From contig NW_026946359.1 of NCBI RefSeq assembly GCF_035222275.1, positions 2,046,001-2,110,000 on the forward strand: DNA of 64,000 nt, given 5' to 3'. Positions 20,684 to 32,600 of the stretch are shown here, piece after piece. The translations under genes and the position numbers were made by a program. Source of the DNA: Podospora bellae-mahoneyi. Taxonomy: Eukaryota; Ascomycota; Sordariomycetes; Sordariales; Podosporaceae. Within the stretch, counting starts at the first letter, position 1; the number at the start of each line of letters is the position of its first letter. The notes beneath the pieces are model-generated. The model worked only from the letters and a program-made list of their open reading frames with translations. It ran no database searches and was not told the DNA's origin.

Positions 20684-23600
20684 ACAGCCCCCTTGAGTTG
20701 AAAAAAGAGAGCAAGTAAATAAATCTGATGGGGAGTACGAAGAGCAGATGGTGTTTTTTTTTTGCTTCTCCGACAGTCTTACAAGGGGCGTGTCTGTGTG
20801 ATGAGTGTGGTGTTTGTAAAACGGGGACGCCGACGGATTGAAAAAATCACAGTGTATTATAATTCGGTGGTTTGTCTGTTTCAAGCTAGTCCGCCAAAAG
20901 GAAGAGAAGGCAAATGACAAGGGGAGGGGTGAATGGGTGAAAGGGAAGGGGAAGAGACCTATGAATTGTACTGTAGAGAGAGGGGTTCTGGGTAGACATA
21001 GAGCCAATCGACGCTGCTTCTTTGCTTAAGCCTGACCATCTTGCTGAATGAAAACGTGGGGGTTTGGTGAGGGAGTCCAGATGATGGTGTGTTTGATGGA
21101 TGTGCAGGGCATTTGTTTGTGAGTGGGGGGTGGGTTATCTGATGGGACGTGAAGTCAATAGGGGTAAGGTGGTGGTGGTTGTTATTTGTGTATCCTGGGT
21201 GATCATGCGTGGTGGTTGTGTCTTTTTTTGTAAGGGAAGTCGAGATGGTTGTTGGCTGATGAGTGGGTGGTTGGATGAAGTTTGGGTGAGTTGGGGGTTC
21301 CGTCGTTTGTCTGCAAACTTTGTGAATGTGAGAGGGTGAGCAGTTTGGGGTTGAAAGTGAGGTATGATATGGAGAGACGGAAAAGATTCTATGTACGTGC
21401 GATGGTGTGGCGGATTCCACATTCCAATATTTGTTGCGTAGTTGTGCTCTTGTGTCGGAGAGAGATAGTTTTTCTGATGGGAACGGTTCTGGTGATGAGA
21501 ATATGGGCTTGTTTAGCTGGGTGACTAGGTACGTAGGATGATGGCGACGGCTAGGGTTCTCTTGTGTTATGTTGGAGACTATAACGGATAGGCCAACCTC
21601 AAGGTGGCGGATGAGATTGAACGCCCATAAAGCTGCTGAACTACTGTGGTATATCCCCCTGATAGGTAATGCAGGTGAGCTCACCCATATACCCACCTAT
21701 CGATAATGCATCTTGAGACACAAACACTCTATAAAAGGTTCCTCAACACTCCCGCCTACGTACACCCATACAACATGCTCTCAAATCTTGAGGCCGAAAG
21801 GGAATGTAGAGGAGATGTGTTTATGGTCTTCATATCTCGTGCGAAATATGCGTGTTACAACTCTGCTCCCTAAGGCAAACAGATACGCGGTAGGTGCCCT
21901 TTATGAACACTTGATACCTAATCATATCACATACCAGTGGCGTTAAAGAATAACAAGAAATGGGCTTGATTGATTCCTCATGAAACGTTCATCCAATTTC
22001 CTTGTTTCCAATGACAGGTACCAACTCCACTAAGCCCTGACTGGCTGACATGATACTACACTTCTCGAGCTGATGAATGAATCACCTTCGATGAGCTCAG
22101 CATAACCATCATTGTCGGGATCGCTCATAACCCTGATGAGCGAGGCAAAAAAATGCCTGAACCATGTCCCCGTGAAAACGAGAAGAGCCATATGGATTAG
22201 TAAACTTTGGTGATGATGAGGTGATAAGGCCCAGACCGAACTCGGTGTTGGAGCGAAAGGCAAGGTGGCAGTGTAGTAGCAATGGAGATAGACATTGGAA
22301 GATCATCTTGGATGCGGGTGGGATGTTAACGGTCATGAGAGCGGCACGTGCATCTGAATGTACCTACCGACCTGCACGACGGGAGCAGGCGGAGGGTAGC
22401 AGAGTTCTCGAACGGTGGTGTGATCTGAGATGTATAGGTCTTTTGCTTTTACGGTCCCTAATAGGCATACTATATATATAAGGTTTGGTTTTGTGAAGGC
22501 AGTTACACAAAGTCCCAGTCAGTTTAATGATATACCGCCTGTTTAGACAGCCGCCGTAAAGTTCAAGTGCGACCTAGGCATGTGTGATTGATTCGCTTCT
22601 TGTGCTCCGTTTCACCGTCTCATTAACGGCCGTGGTCAACCACGCGGCCGGGTACAACGAATGCAACTTCAACCGATTGACTCGACGGCCGTGCAAGTTT
22701 CAAAAGGTTCGCTGTTTCGACAAGCCGAGAAATTGCCTTGCTGTTCTCGGCTTGACGGAGGTGACGTCGGTGCCGGCTTGCCCGGGATCGGGTGTCGTAT
22801 CCAGCAACAAAGAAAACTACACACACGCGTCCCTGCATCACTTCGCCCCGTCACTACTACAAGGCTGATCGGGGCGGTGAAAAAGCCGGAAGCTTCCAGG
22901 TTGTTGGTGGTAGCTTGTGGTCCGCTGGTAGGGCTTCACTTCTCCGTCCCTAGTCTTGGAGCTTGACAAATTCTTGAATCCTTGTCGCTCCCACAGACAT
23001 TTCGGGGTTTGGAGGGGTTCTTTGATGCTGACGTTATGCCCCGCAGCTCGACGTGACACTCCGGTCTCGTACATATATCGCCCGCAGATGTGTTCGGGCT
23101 GTATGTAGGTAAAACGCTAAAAACACGACTTGGCTGCTTGACGCGTATTATCGATACTGTGCTTGTTGTTATTGTTTCTAAAGTATTCACCACTCACACA
23201 AGGGACAGGAGAGGTGGTGGCAGTGGTCGAGGGCCACGGCTAGAGACTGGGCAACCGCAGCTGGCCTTGCCACCTCATCCTGGTGAGGCGTTCATCTTGA
23301 GACGTAGTGGGGATAAATAGTATCAATTTCTAGGAAATTTCTACAAAAAAAAGCTATAAAAGAGCAATAGTTGGAACATCATGATGAATAAGATAAAAGA
23401 TTCATGAAAATGACATCGATTTTGCACTTCCTGCATCATTGCCAAGCCGTCCATGTCAGATCAAGTCAGCAGGGATCAGACGATCGGCTTTGCAGATAGA
23501 AAAGTGGATCCGGCTTGGCAGATAACGAAGCTGTGGAGACCCCACCTCTCCGCCTTTCTATCGAAGCCCAAGCGTGCCGCCAACGATCTCGGAAGACGCC

Positions 23601-25236
23601 TTTGAGAATAAAAGATCGATTACCGTACGATACCGATGGATATGGACACGGAAATGCCGCGGTTCATCCGACCATGCGGACGGCCATCTCCCACGCGAGC
23701 TTCCCGTTACTGGCCCGTCCAAGGGAAAATATATTGCTGCCCGTTCTTGGCTGCCAAATTGGCCGCGGCCAACTCTACTCGAGACCAAGAGACCAAGACC
23801 AACTGTCCAAACCAAGAATTCGTCGCGGCTGCCATTGGCGCTACCTGACTGGGCGGGTGGCTTTCTCAGGCGCGCCGATCGAGTGCCCGTATCGAGGGTT
23901 TTGCCCATGATCATGCAGCGCAGCGTCGGCCCTTGGCTTGTCTTTCTGCTTGCAGCATAGATAGAAACAAACTCTACTCGTTGGAAAGGAGCAGCAGTTG
24001 CGTCGTCAGCAAGAAGACTTGGTGATGCCGCCGTCCAATGCGACAGCTAACTTGGCTGATAATATTGCAGGGAGCAATACCTTGATATCAAGCCACATCT
24101 TAACCAGGCGCCCCGGCACCTAACAGTTAGTGTCCTGCGACAACGCTTACTGCTGTTATAACCGCCGAAGAATGGGCTCTGGATCAACGATTCAACGCAC
24201 ACACGCCGGCAGGGGGCGACAGTTCAATTCCGACTTTCATGATTCAGCGCAATTTGGGCTTCTCAGACTTTTCGAGGAGAGGGCGTGAATTGTCCGATAG
24301 TCCTTCATAAGAGAATGGCCACCACCAGATGTACCAGATAAAAGACGCAGCCGTCCTGCCGAGGCGTGGGTGAGGGCGTCTCAGACGAACAAAGCGAAGG
24401 GGTCAAATGGTAGAGGCGGGAAGCAAAGCCGTAATTCGAATAACCGGGAAAAGGTCTAGAGCAGGTGGTATTTTCAAAAGTGAGGGATTGGAGCTGAACC
24501 AGTCTGCAAAGTTTCACTTGGAAATCCTCCGTACCTTAATTGTCCATGGATATCAGATTGTGCCATGCTCGGATCAAACCTGTGAATCGTGAGCTGTCTT
24601 CTTCTGTTCCTTCTGTACTGGCCCACAAACCTGAATTCTGTGAAATAAAAACGGCGAAAAAAGGTTGCTCCCGCATTCAGCGGATGACCAAGTTCCAGCT
24701 TCTTTTTCACCAACTCTTGTGAACCTGGAACCCGACGGCACCCCTGCCCTCCCCGCCGAAGGACCCGACCCACTTGGGATTAGCTTGCTGTGTCCACCAT
24801 CAAGCACAGCCCTCCCGCCCCCCTCTCCTGCCTCAAACAGCGAGACATCCCCCCAACCCTAGCGCCCATCTCTCGCCTCGACTCCGCTTCCATCCTTTAA
24901 CATAGCGGTTCGCTCCAACCAACCCTTCCCTTCCTCTTCCACCCCGATTGCCTTTAACCGTATCCCTTCTCCACTCATTCGCACGCAGCACACAGTGTTC
25001 GCCGGCCCTTTGAGGGAGTTCACCTTTGACGCAGCTCGAGCGGACTTCTGCTTCCGACCGCGAATGAAGCAGAGCCGTTGCATCCTCGAGGGGTAATCTG
25101 TCGACGACAACACGGGCGCATCTGCTCGCCGCCAGCAATCTGCGATGCTGATGGCCGTCGTGCACCCTTGAAGTTCACCACAGCGCCACTGAGCCTTCAC
25201 CTTCATATCATCTCGTCTCGTCCCGTCTCTCCCAAG
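20684..25236. other. Long gene-poor stretch
   Basis: About 4.5 kb between MPP-beta and the RING gene, both on the plus strand. The longest frames (for example 20959-21696 minus, 23515-23910 plus) lack any family motif, a signal peptide or good splice sites. Several TATA-like boxes occur (21731, 22472) without a convincing gene behind them. The last few hundred bases, CT-rich, are probably the RING gene promoter and 5' UTR. Confidence 0.5.
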
Positions 25237-26823
25237 ATGGCCTTCATTGATCCTGCCTTGGTGTTGCAAGGCGTTCGGATAGTTGCCAGACAAGCAACCG
25301 AGACCGTGGTATCGACCGCATTGTCATCAACAATCAACCCATCGCCCACCACGGACATCACCAACTCACCAACGGACTCGCCCACCGTCCAACCCTCTTT
25401 GACCTCTCCCACATCATCGACCTCACCCGAAGTGACTCCGAGTCCGTCTCCGCAGCCATCGCCGGGAGGTAACAATTCCTCGCCGTTGCTGTTTTTTGTA
25501 GCGCTGGGCTTTGGTGTCGTCTTCACCAATCTCTGGTAAGCAGGAGAGAAAGGCGATGAGAAATATCTGAACATGGGTGTCTAACGAAGAGGCAGGATTA
25601 TCGTTGGGGTCAAGTACTGCTTCAGATACAATGCCCGTAACCGTCAAATGCGGATGAATGAAGATGGCGAACCAATCAACATGGAGAACATGCCTCGCCC
25701 GCATCGTCGTCGGCGCGAAAAGAAATTGATGACCATCGATGAGGTCAACGAAAAATTTCCGATGCTCAAGTACAAGACGTGGGTTGCAAGCCGAGCGCAA
25801 GAAGGACTACCTACCCGCGGCGGTGTTTCAAGCCCCAGTCGCCCAAACAGTGTCCGCGATGCCGAAGGTGTGATTTCCGAGCTTCCTAATAAGGAGCGCA
25901 TGTCTACCGAGGAGCGACCAACAACGAGCGCAACCGCACCAGCAGCAGAAACGACAGCGAAAAGGGAAACGGCCGCAACTCCCGAGTCAACGACGGCGGC
26001 TGCCCAGACCGAGAAGCCCGGAAAACATGCTTCAAAGGAAAGCACCTCGAGTTCGATAGGTGGGCCTCAGCCAAGGATATCCACGGATAGGGAACGGGAT
26101 GGGGGCAATGATGGAGTTCGGGATGCTGATGCCGGAACTCTCCATAAAGCGTCGACCCAAGGCGCACATGATGACGATGAGGAAGATGATGAGCACATTG
26201 ATGCTGCCATCCCACCCGAATGCATGGGGACCTCGGGAGACACGTGTGCTATTTGCATCGACACTCTCGAAGACGACGATGACGTGCGCGGCTTGACTTG
26301 TGGCCATGCTTTCCACGCTGTTTGCTTGGACCCGTGGCTCACGAGCAGGAGGGCATGCTGCCCATTGTGCAAGGCTGATTATTACACTCCCAAGCCACGA
26401 CCTCCAGGCGCTGAGAGTCCCGACGGGGCCACGGTGATCGCCATCAGTCTCGTTGATTCGCGCTCGAACCGGATGAACATGCCCAATCGGCCACGGCGCA
26501 CCTTCTTTGGTCTTCTGGGCTCTGACAACCGGAGCGAGAGAGAAATGTATGCCAGTAACAGACATAGGCATGATAACCGAACACGATCCTCCCGTGCTCG
26601 CGATAACAGGCCAGGGAACAGGACTCGTGTGCCAACGAGTCCTGCTCCAGTGTCGGAGAGCCAGGCTAGCAGCGGCGGTTGGTTCTCCAACATGAGAACA
26701 GCTATTTCGAGACTTCCAAGAGGGCGGCAGCAAAACACCGACAGCCAGACTACCCCACCAGCATCGGGGGCCAACCCGGCTGTGACACCATCCCAGCTTG
26801 AAGCTGGAGTACAGAGATCATGA
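25237..26823 (+). CDS. Membrane-anchored RING-H2 protein, probable E3 ubiquitin ligase
   Basis: Two exons (25237-25535, 25596-26823) encode 508 residues. A Ser/Thr/Pro-rich N-terminal part of about 80 residues precedes one membrane span (LLFFVALGFGVVFTNLWIIV), which the 60-nt intron interrupts. The cytosolic part has a basic stretch (RPHRRRREKK), a low-complexity linker, then a RING-H2 from Cys 317 to about 358: CAIC, CGHAFHAVC, CCPLC. The layout lumenal tail, TM, C-terminal RING-H2 resembles RNF13/PA-TM-RING proteins, but without a PA domain. No clear N-terminal signal peptide is seen, so the TM may act as a signal anchor. Target proteins and compartment are unknown. The start has a good context (cccaagATGG). 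Confidence 0.85.
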
Positions 26824-27942
26824 TCTTCAGCCCATCTTGGAGGGGAGGGGAACTGTGTGCTCATGACATCGCTGTTCCCCGCATCTATTGATACCCGTAT
26901 TTCCCACCATGTATATGTAATTTTCTGATGCCGTCATAAGGACTGCTTGGGAGTCGCAATTCGCCCATTTCACCAGCCTCTAAAAGTTCCAGTATTGGTG
27001 ACTCGTTATCGGATTCTTGCAGTTTATCTCGCAAGCACTTGCGTCTGATAAAGTGGCGGTAATCCCTGAGGCATCAAGAGAAAAATTAGCCGGTAACGAA
27101 GTGGGCGACAGACTCAGGCATTTGAGCGCCAGGAAGAGGGTAGAAGAGAAGAGCAGGAGAGCGTTGAGCACTAAGCTGCTGGCTGGGATATTGGCTGTTG
27201 TACCTTTCGATTAGTCTGTTTTTCTTCTTTCTCTCGATCTGGCTTTCACTGTCGGTTTGTTTATTATGGGATGTTTGTTTGCGGGTTGCGTCCCCCTTTG
27301 TTTTCCTCCCCACATTTGGATTTGCATAGCACCCCTCATCATATTTGGCTTTTTTGTTTCGAAGGACAACGCGAGAGGAGGTTACACTTGACACACACGA
27401 CTCACAACTCTCTACTACAATGGAAGCAAGGGACAAGCATGGAGTTTACTTGGGATTTGGTTTTGTGTTTTTTTGCTCATGGGTTGGGCAGGGAATGTAA
27501 GCGGGATTGGACGGGATGAAATGGGATAGGGGTGGCGGTTACAACGTGTATATGTTTGCGAAATGGGGAGGGGGTTTGCTGAAAGGACTTTTTGGAGGGC
27601 TTGCCATGTAGTGGAATTTGAACCAGATGAAGCACACGCGAACAAGAATGGTTCAGCTGTTGTTGATGTGATCATTGTGTGGTGTCTATTGCTATGCTCG
27701 CTGTGGATCATCCAGTGTATATACCATCTGAAATTGAAGGCCAGAAAAGACCATCTGGGCTGCTGCTCAACTTGAAGCTACTTCCAGTGATATGCTTCAA
27801 ACCATCTTTCATATAGCCATCCCTCATCAATGTATGGTGGTGTCGTGGCCCACGTTGGAAATAAAAAACGCTAACCGCCATATCCCTTTCATCTTCCTCA
27901 ACCTGCCTTCCGTCAAAGTTGTCTCTCTCTCTCTAAAAGCGA
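26824..27942. other. 3' flanks of convergent genes
   Basis: About 1.1 kb between the RING gene stop (+) and the GPALPP gene stop (-). No gene seen. Confidence 0.55.
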
Positions 27943-29037
27943 TCAGAGGTAACTCCCCTTCTGAAACCTCCCCCCAAAATTCGCCGCCTTGTTCAACAAC
28001 TCCCTCTTCTGCTTCCCGCTCACCACCCCACCAACCTTCATGTCCTTCTCCCAGCTAAAAGCCCTCTTGCTCGGGTCATCCTCTTCCTCCTCTTCCTTCC
28101 CACTCCCACTCTTTGCCTTTCTTTCAGCCTTCCTAGCCTGGTGCTGCTCCACCAAACTCTTACCCCTCGTTTGCTCGGTATAAGACTTGATTCTGGCTTC
28201 ATCCTCCGCCGTCCGTTTTGACGGCCCGGCTGATGGACCGATGGGTTGTTGAGGGGTGTTGGATGGGTCGTCTCTACCTAGCACGGCATTGGCGAGGCGA
28301 CGACGCTTTTCCTCAGGGGTCTCGGTCCATATTGAGGATACCCCGGAGGAAGACTTGGATTCTGTGACGGCGCGGGGGCCCGTGTTGAATTTGCGGGCTT
28401 TGAGCTTGGTTGGGTCTGGGGCGCGGTAAGAGGTTTCTGTTGGAGGGGCTATCATCCAGGAGTCGCGTTTGGGGGCCGCTTCCGGTTCCGTGTAGGCAGG
28501 TAGGGAGGAACCCTGGGGGGTTGGGCGGGAGGGGACGGAGTCGGGGAGGGCGGGGCAGTAGTCGTCGTCTGAGTCCGAGTCGGAATCGGGGTTGGTGGTT
28601 GGGCGAGTTGAGAGGGGTGCTGGGGGAGGAGCGGGGCCGAGGACTCGGCGGGGTGGAGGGGATGGTTTTGATGAGGGTGGGAGGGCTGGGCCTGGGGAGT
28701 CGGAATCGGAGTCGTCGAGGGGGATCTCGTCGTTGTTTGTTGGTGGGAGGGTTGGTCCTACTGGTGGACGGGAGGGACCGATGGATGGCTTTGCGACGCT
28801 GGGATTGAGTGGATTTGATGGGTTTTCTGATGGAGGGAGCGACGGTCCTATTGATGGCTTTGTGGGAGGTGGTGCGCCGGGACCAAACCCATCGTCGGAG
28901 TCGTCATCTAGGGGTATTTCATCATCGTTGGCACGTCGCGAGACTTTGGGTGGAGGAGATGCTGGGAGGCCGTCGTCTTCTGGTTCGCGCTTGCGCTTTT
29001 GAAGATGTGGTGGTAACTGGGGTCCGATGGAAGACAT
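27943..29037 (-). CDS. GPALPP1-like protein (DUF3752)
   Basis: Single exon, 364 residues from the ATG at 29037. The N-terminal half repeats short [I/V/P]GP..PP motifs (IGPQLPP, IGPSLPP, IGPSRPPVGPTLPP, PGPALPP) between acidic DDEIPLDD blocks. That pattern is the hallmark of GPALPP-motif proteins. The C-terminal half has the DUF3752 type of sequence: SWMIAPP, ARKFNTGPRA, WTETPEEKRRRLAN, then a basic and acidic helix and AFSWEKDMKVGG with NKAANFGGRFQKG. A basic KRKRE near residue 15 suggests nuclear location. The function is unknown in any organism to my knowledge; the composition fits a disordered nuclear factor. The frame is open further upstream, but MSSIGPQLPP is the usual start. Confidence 0.88.
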   Translation of the reverse strand: MSSIGPQLPPHLQKRKREPEDDGLPASPPPKVSRRANDDEIPLDDDSDDGFGPGAPPPTKPSIGPSLPPSENPSNPLNPSVAKPSIGPSRPPVGPTLPPTNNDEIPLDDSDSDSPGPALPPSSKPSPPPRRVLGPAPPPAPLSTRPTTNPDSDSDSDDDYCPALPDSVPSRPTPQGSSLPAYTEPEAAPKRDSWMIAPPTETSYRAPDPTKLKARKFNTGPRAVTESKSSSGVSSIWTETPEEKRRRLANAVLGRDDPSNTPQQPIGPSAGPSKRTAEDEARIKSYTEQTRGKSLVEQHQARKAERKAKSGSGKEEEEEDDPSKRAFSWEKDMKVGGVVSGKQKRELLNKAANFGGRFQKGSYL

Positions 29038-29616
29038 GATGACAGTCTCATATGACTGTTGACGAGTGAGTTCTTTGTTTGTGATGGGGTCCAATGCCTG
29101 GTTGAAGTTGAGAATAAGTTCGCGACAGCCAGGGGGATGATGCAAATGGTTCCAGTTGGGGTACTGCTGCTAGCTTATCGATAAGGCTGATAGCACCACT
29201 AATTCAGGTGGCTGAGCTCAAGCAAGGATGTTGAACATGGGGGGTCTCTGGGAGGCCCGGGGAGCTGGGCTGCACGCGCAATTGCTCCACGACTTCCAAG
29301 GTTCCCAGCTCCCGTCGAATGCGCCAACCTTCCGAGGGGTCGCATCTCTTGATTCGCATGTACAGAATAGAGGGGGACTGAAGATTGAGACTGCTTCTTC
29401 CAAATGTACAAACTTTTCAAACTTCTGTCCTCAGCCCTAGAATTCTTTGCGCTGCCCCGCAGGCAACGAGGCGTCGTTCCGCCAAGCTTCCATACCCTCC
29501 TGATCGACTCTACCCAAGAAAGCGAGTGATAGCCTTTCGGCGTCGAGTACATATTTTTGCGCGACATACACAGTTACGAGTCTTTGCGGAGCAATGCATT
29601 CAGCAGCCAGCGCCAG
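29038..29616. other. Divergent upstream region
   Basis: Between the GPALPP start (-) and the Vps8 start (+). In the Vps8 frame the open region extends to 29557, but only through a TTG codon, so the coding start is taken at 29617. Confidence 0.55.
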
Positions 29617-32600
29617 ATGAGTTCGAGTCAAGCACAGGGCAGCAATGGCCCGGGAGACAATATGGCCGACATCCCAGAACTGGCCCCAGAAGCAGATGAT
29701 CACAGGCTAGGGTCGAGCTCTAGCGATGAGGAGACAATAAGAGGGGAGCGTGACGAAGACTATGTTGCTGATGCCGCCATACTGGAGGAAGAGGAAGAGA
29801 ACCGGCCAACTGACGTTCCAATACCCACTGTCGAGGTCGATACCTCTGCTTCCATACCCAACCACTATCGTGGAATTGTTGGAGCTTCACAGGAGGCTGC
29901 TTCGGAAGATGGGTCGACCGATGCTGTACCACGGTTGGCGGCAAGCCCTATAGGTTCCAACCTTTCAATTCCAGATGATACTCCGTCTGCTCAGGTGCGT
30001 TTTTGAAGAGTTGCTTGGTCTGGAACTGGTACTGACAGTTGTTGCAGGGCTCCATCGTTTCCTCGATAGGTAGCAGTGTCTTGCCCTCCTTCGCTCGCCG
30101 ACCTGGTATGAGCCCAACGCCATCTTTCAGGCCGTTTGACCAGAGATTCCAATCTCGTATTGCCTCGCCACACCTAAGCTCTCCCCGACCGTCCTCACCT
30201 GCCTTTCTTGCTGGACATAGCCGAACAGTGTCTGTGAGCAGTCAGTTTCTACTCGATTCGGGTGAAACAGAGACGCCGTCTCCGCCATGGGAGGTTGTGA
30301 GGTGGACGAAGCTGAGAAAGCTAAATAGCCAGGCTTTCTCAGAGGCAGGAAAGAGAAATTTTGGAACTCCGACCTGTCTTGCCGTCACAGCAAATATCGT
30401 GATGGGGACATCAAAGGGCATAATCCTGGTTTTTGACTATAACCAAAATCTCAAGTTGATCATTGGTCCCGGAACAAAAGGTTCGCTTTGAGCCGCTCCT
30501 CCGGTACGAAAACCAAGGGCTAACTGGATGGCAGCTGTTGAGTCGGGTCCTATCACATCGATTGCCATTTCGGCAGACCATAGCACTATAGCTGGTGGAC
30601 ACTCTAACGGCAATATCTTTACCTGGGACACCACCCGAGCGGCGAGACCGTTTCTTAGCATACCCCATCTGGACTCAACACAAGTCCAACGCAGAACGGC
30701 CGACGGTCATGTCTCCAATGTTGCTATCACTCACTTAGGATTTCTCGGAACACGCCACACAGCACTCGTTTCGGCCGACGACAGAGGAATGGCCTTTTCA
30801 CATCTCGCAACGCGGGGCACAGGAGCACTGGGAAGGACAGTGAAGACCACTCGCATTCTCGGGCGCTATCCAGACTCAAAACCACCTGTTGGAAAATCCC
30901 TCAAGCCCAGCACTGTACTAGGGTTTTCCTCATGTCCCCTTGGTAACGTCGAGATGGCTACTGACGGTATGGGCCTCACGGCGATGCTCACCCCCTATTT
31001 GCTCGTCATTGTCTCCACAACCCCTATCGCGCAAACGCAACACAAATCCGCCCGTCCAAAGGAGGTTGCAGCACACAGTGCCATGACCGGGTGCCTAGCT
31101 TGGTTTCCAGCTGTGAAGCTGAAGGTGCCGGACCCTGTTACTGGAAGTCAAATTTCCAAAGTGAAATTGGTGTACTGCTGGTCAAATGTCCTCACTGTAC
31201 TAGATGTGGATGAAATACCAGAAGACGACAAAGAAAAACTCCCAAGTCTCAAGTTCAGAGCACGGAGCCGATGGACGTGTGAGGAATCGATCGCGGCTGT
31301 CCAATGGCTCAGCAGATCAGTTCTGACGGTTCTCACGATATCCCAACGGCTGATCGTGCTCGAAGATCGAAGCATGCGCATGACGGAGGCTTTTGACTTG
31401 ATGGGCAAGCACATCTATCATGCAGATCTTTTTTCAAAACAGCTGAACCCACTGGTGGAACAGCTGGATGAAGATGACGACTCGATGCATGGTGTCGTTG
31501 CTGACGCGTTCTACATGAGTTTTAAGGCGTATAAAAGCCGCCTGTTTCTCCTGGGATTCAATGATGTTTCGATAGGCGCTCTGTCCAACTGGGCTGATCG
31601 CTTGATCGCGTTGATGGAATCTGGGGACTATGTGGGGGCCATCCAACTTGCCACGTCCTACTACACAGGTGATGCTAATAAGCTCACCGTCGGACTTCCA
31701 GAAGATGCAAAACTCAGGCACTCTATGGTCCAGGACAAGCTGATGGAAATCATGAGCGCCTCGCTCAAGTATGCATTTGGGCAGAGACAGAAGCGGAAAG
31801 ACAGCGTTACAGACGCTCATTTGCAAGAGCTGGCCGAAACCTGTTTTGTGGCTTGCCAAAGCGTCGGGGACGAGGACTTTGTCTTTGACGAGATGTGGGA
31901 ATGGTACGAAGATGCCGAGGTCGAAGGCATTTTCCTTGAGACTTTGGAGCCATACATCCTCGATGGATCTATTACGACGGTCCCTCCAGTTGTGGTCAAA
32001 GGCATGATCACCCACTTTGTGAGCAAAGGGCTCGAAAGCCGCCTGGAGGAACTGATATGTCATCTGAACACCGCGACTCTCGATTTGGACCAAATCACCC
32101 TGCTTTGCAAACAACACAGCCTTTACGACGCCCTCCTATATGTCTGGAATCAAGCCCTTCAAGATTTCATTACGCCCCTCCTCGATTTGCTGGCTTTATT
32201 GGTACCATTGATGCAAAACGGCCGATATTCAGGCTCAGCAAACCCGATCGAGGATGATATTTATGGGGTCAATGCCCTCAAGATCTTCCCATATCTTTCA
32301 TATGTCCTCACGGGACGGGTGTACCCGACTGGTGAGGCCCTGTCAGAAGAAATCGCGCAGAGGGCAAAGGCTGAGCTTTATTGGCTTCTCTTTTCTGGCA
32401 AAAGCATTACCTGGCCTAAGGGCAGCAACAAGCGACTCCTCACGAAGCCTTCTCAGTCGCAGGAGCCGTCGTTTCCCTACCTACGATTGATCCTTAACTT
32501 TGATGCGCCCAGCTTTCTGAGTGCCCTCAATGAAGCGTTTGAAGATTCCTTCCTCAACGATTCGCCCGAGAAGCAGGCGGCAACCGGCAGCCGACCACGA

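Noticed and set aside
20959-21696. Minus-strand frame of 245 codons downstream of MPP-beta
   Set aside because: Low-complexity Thr/His/Pro composition in C-rich DNA, no signal peptide, motif or splice pattern.
21713-21946. Possible fifth MC-type small gene (MCLWSSYLVRNM at 21814)
   Set aside because: It starts MCLW and has a TATA box upstream, but the later cysteines are missing, so it does not fit the family pattern.
23515-23960. Overlapping frames of 118-131 codons on both strands
   Set aside because: Three frames are open at once, which suggests base composition rather than coding; no motif.
29557-29616. Earlier start for Vps8
   Set aside because: The first codon there is TTG, not ATG; the first ATG in frame is at 29617.
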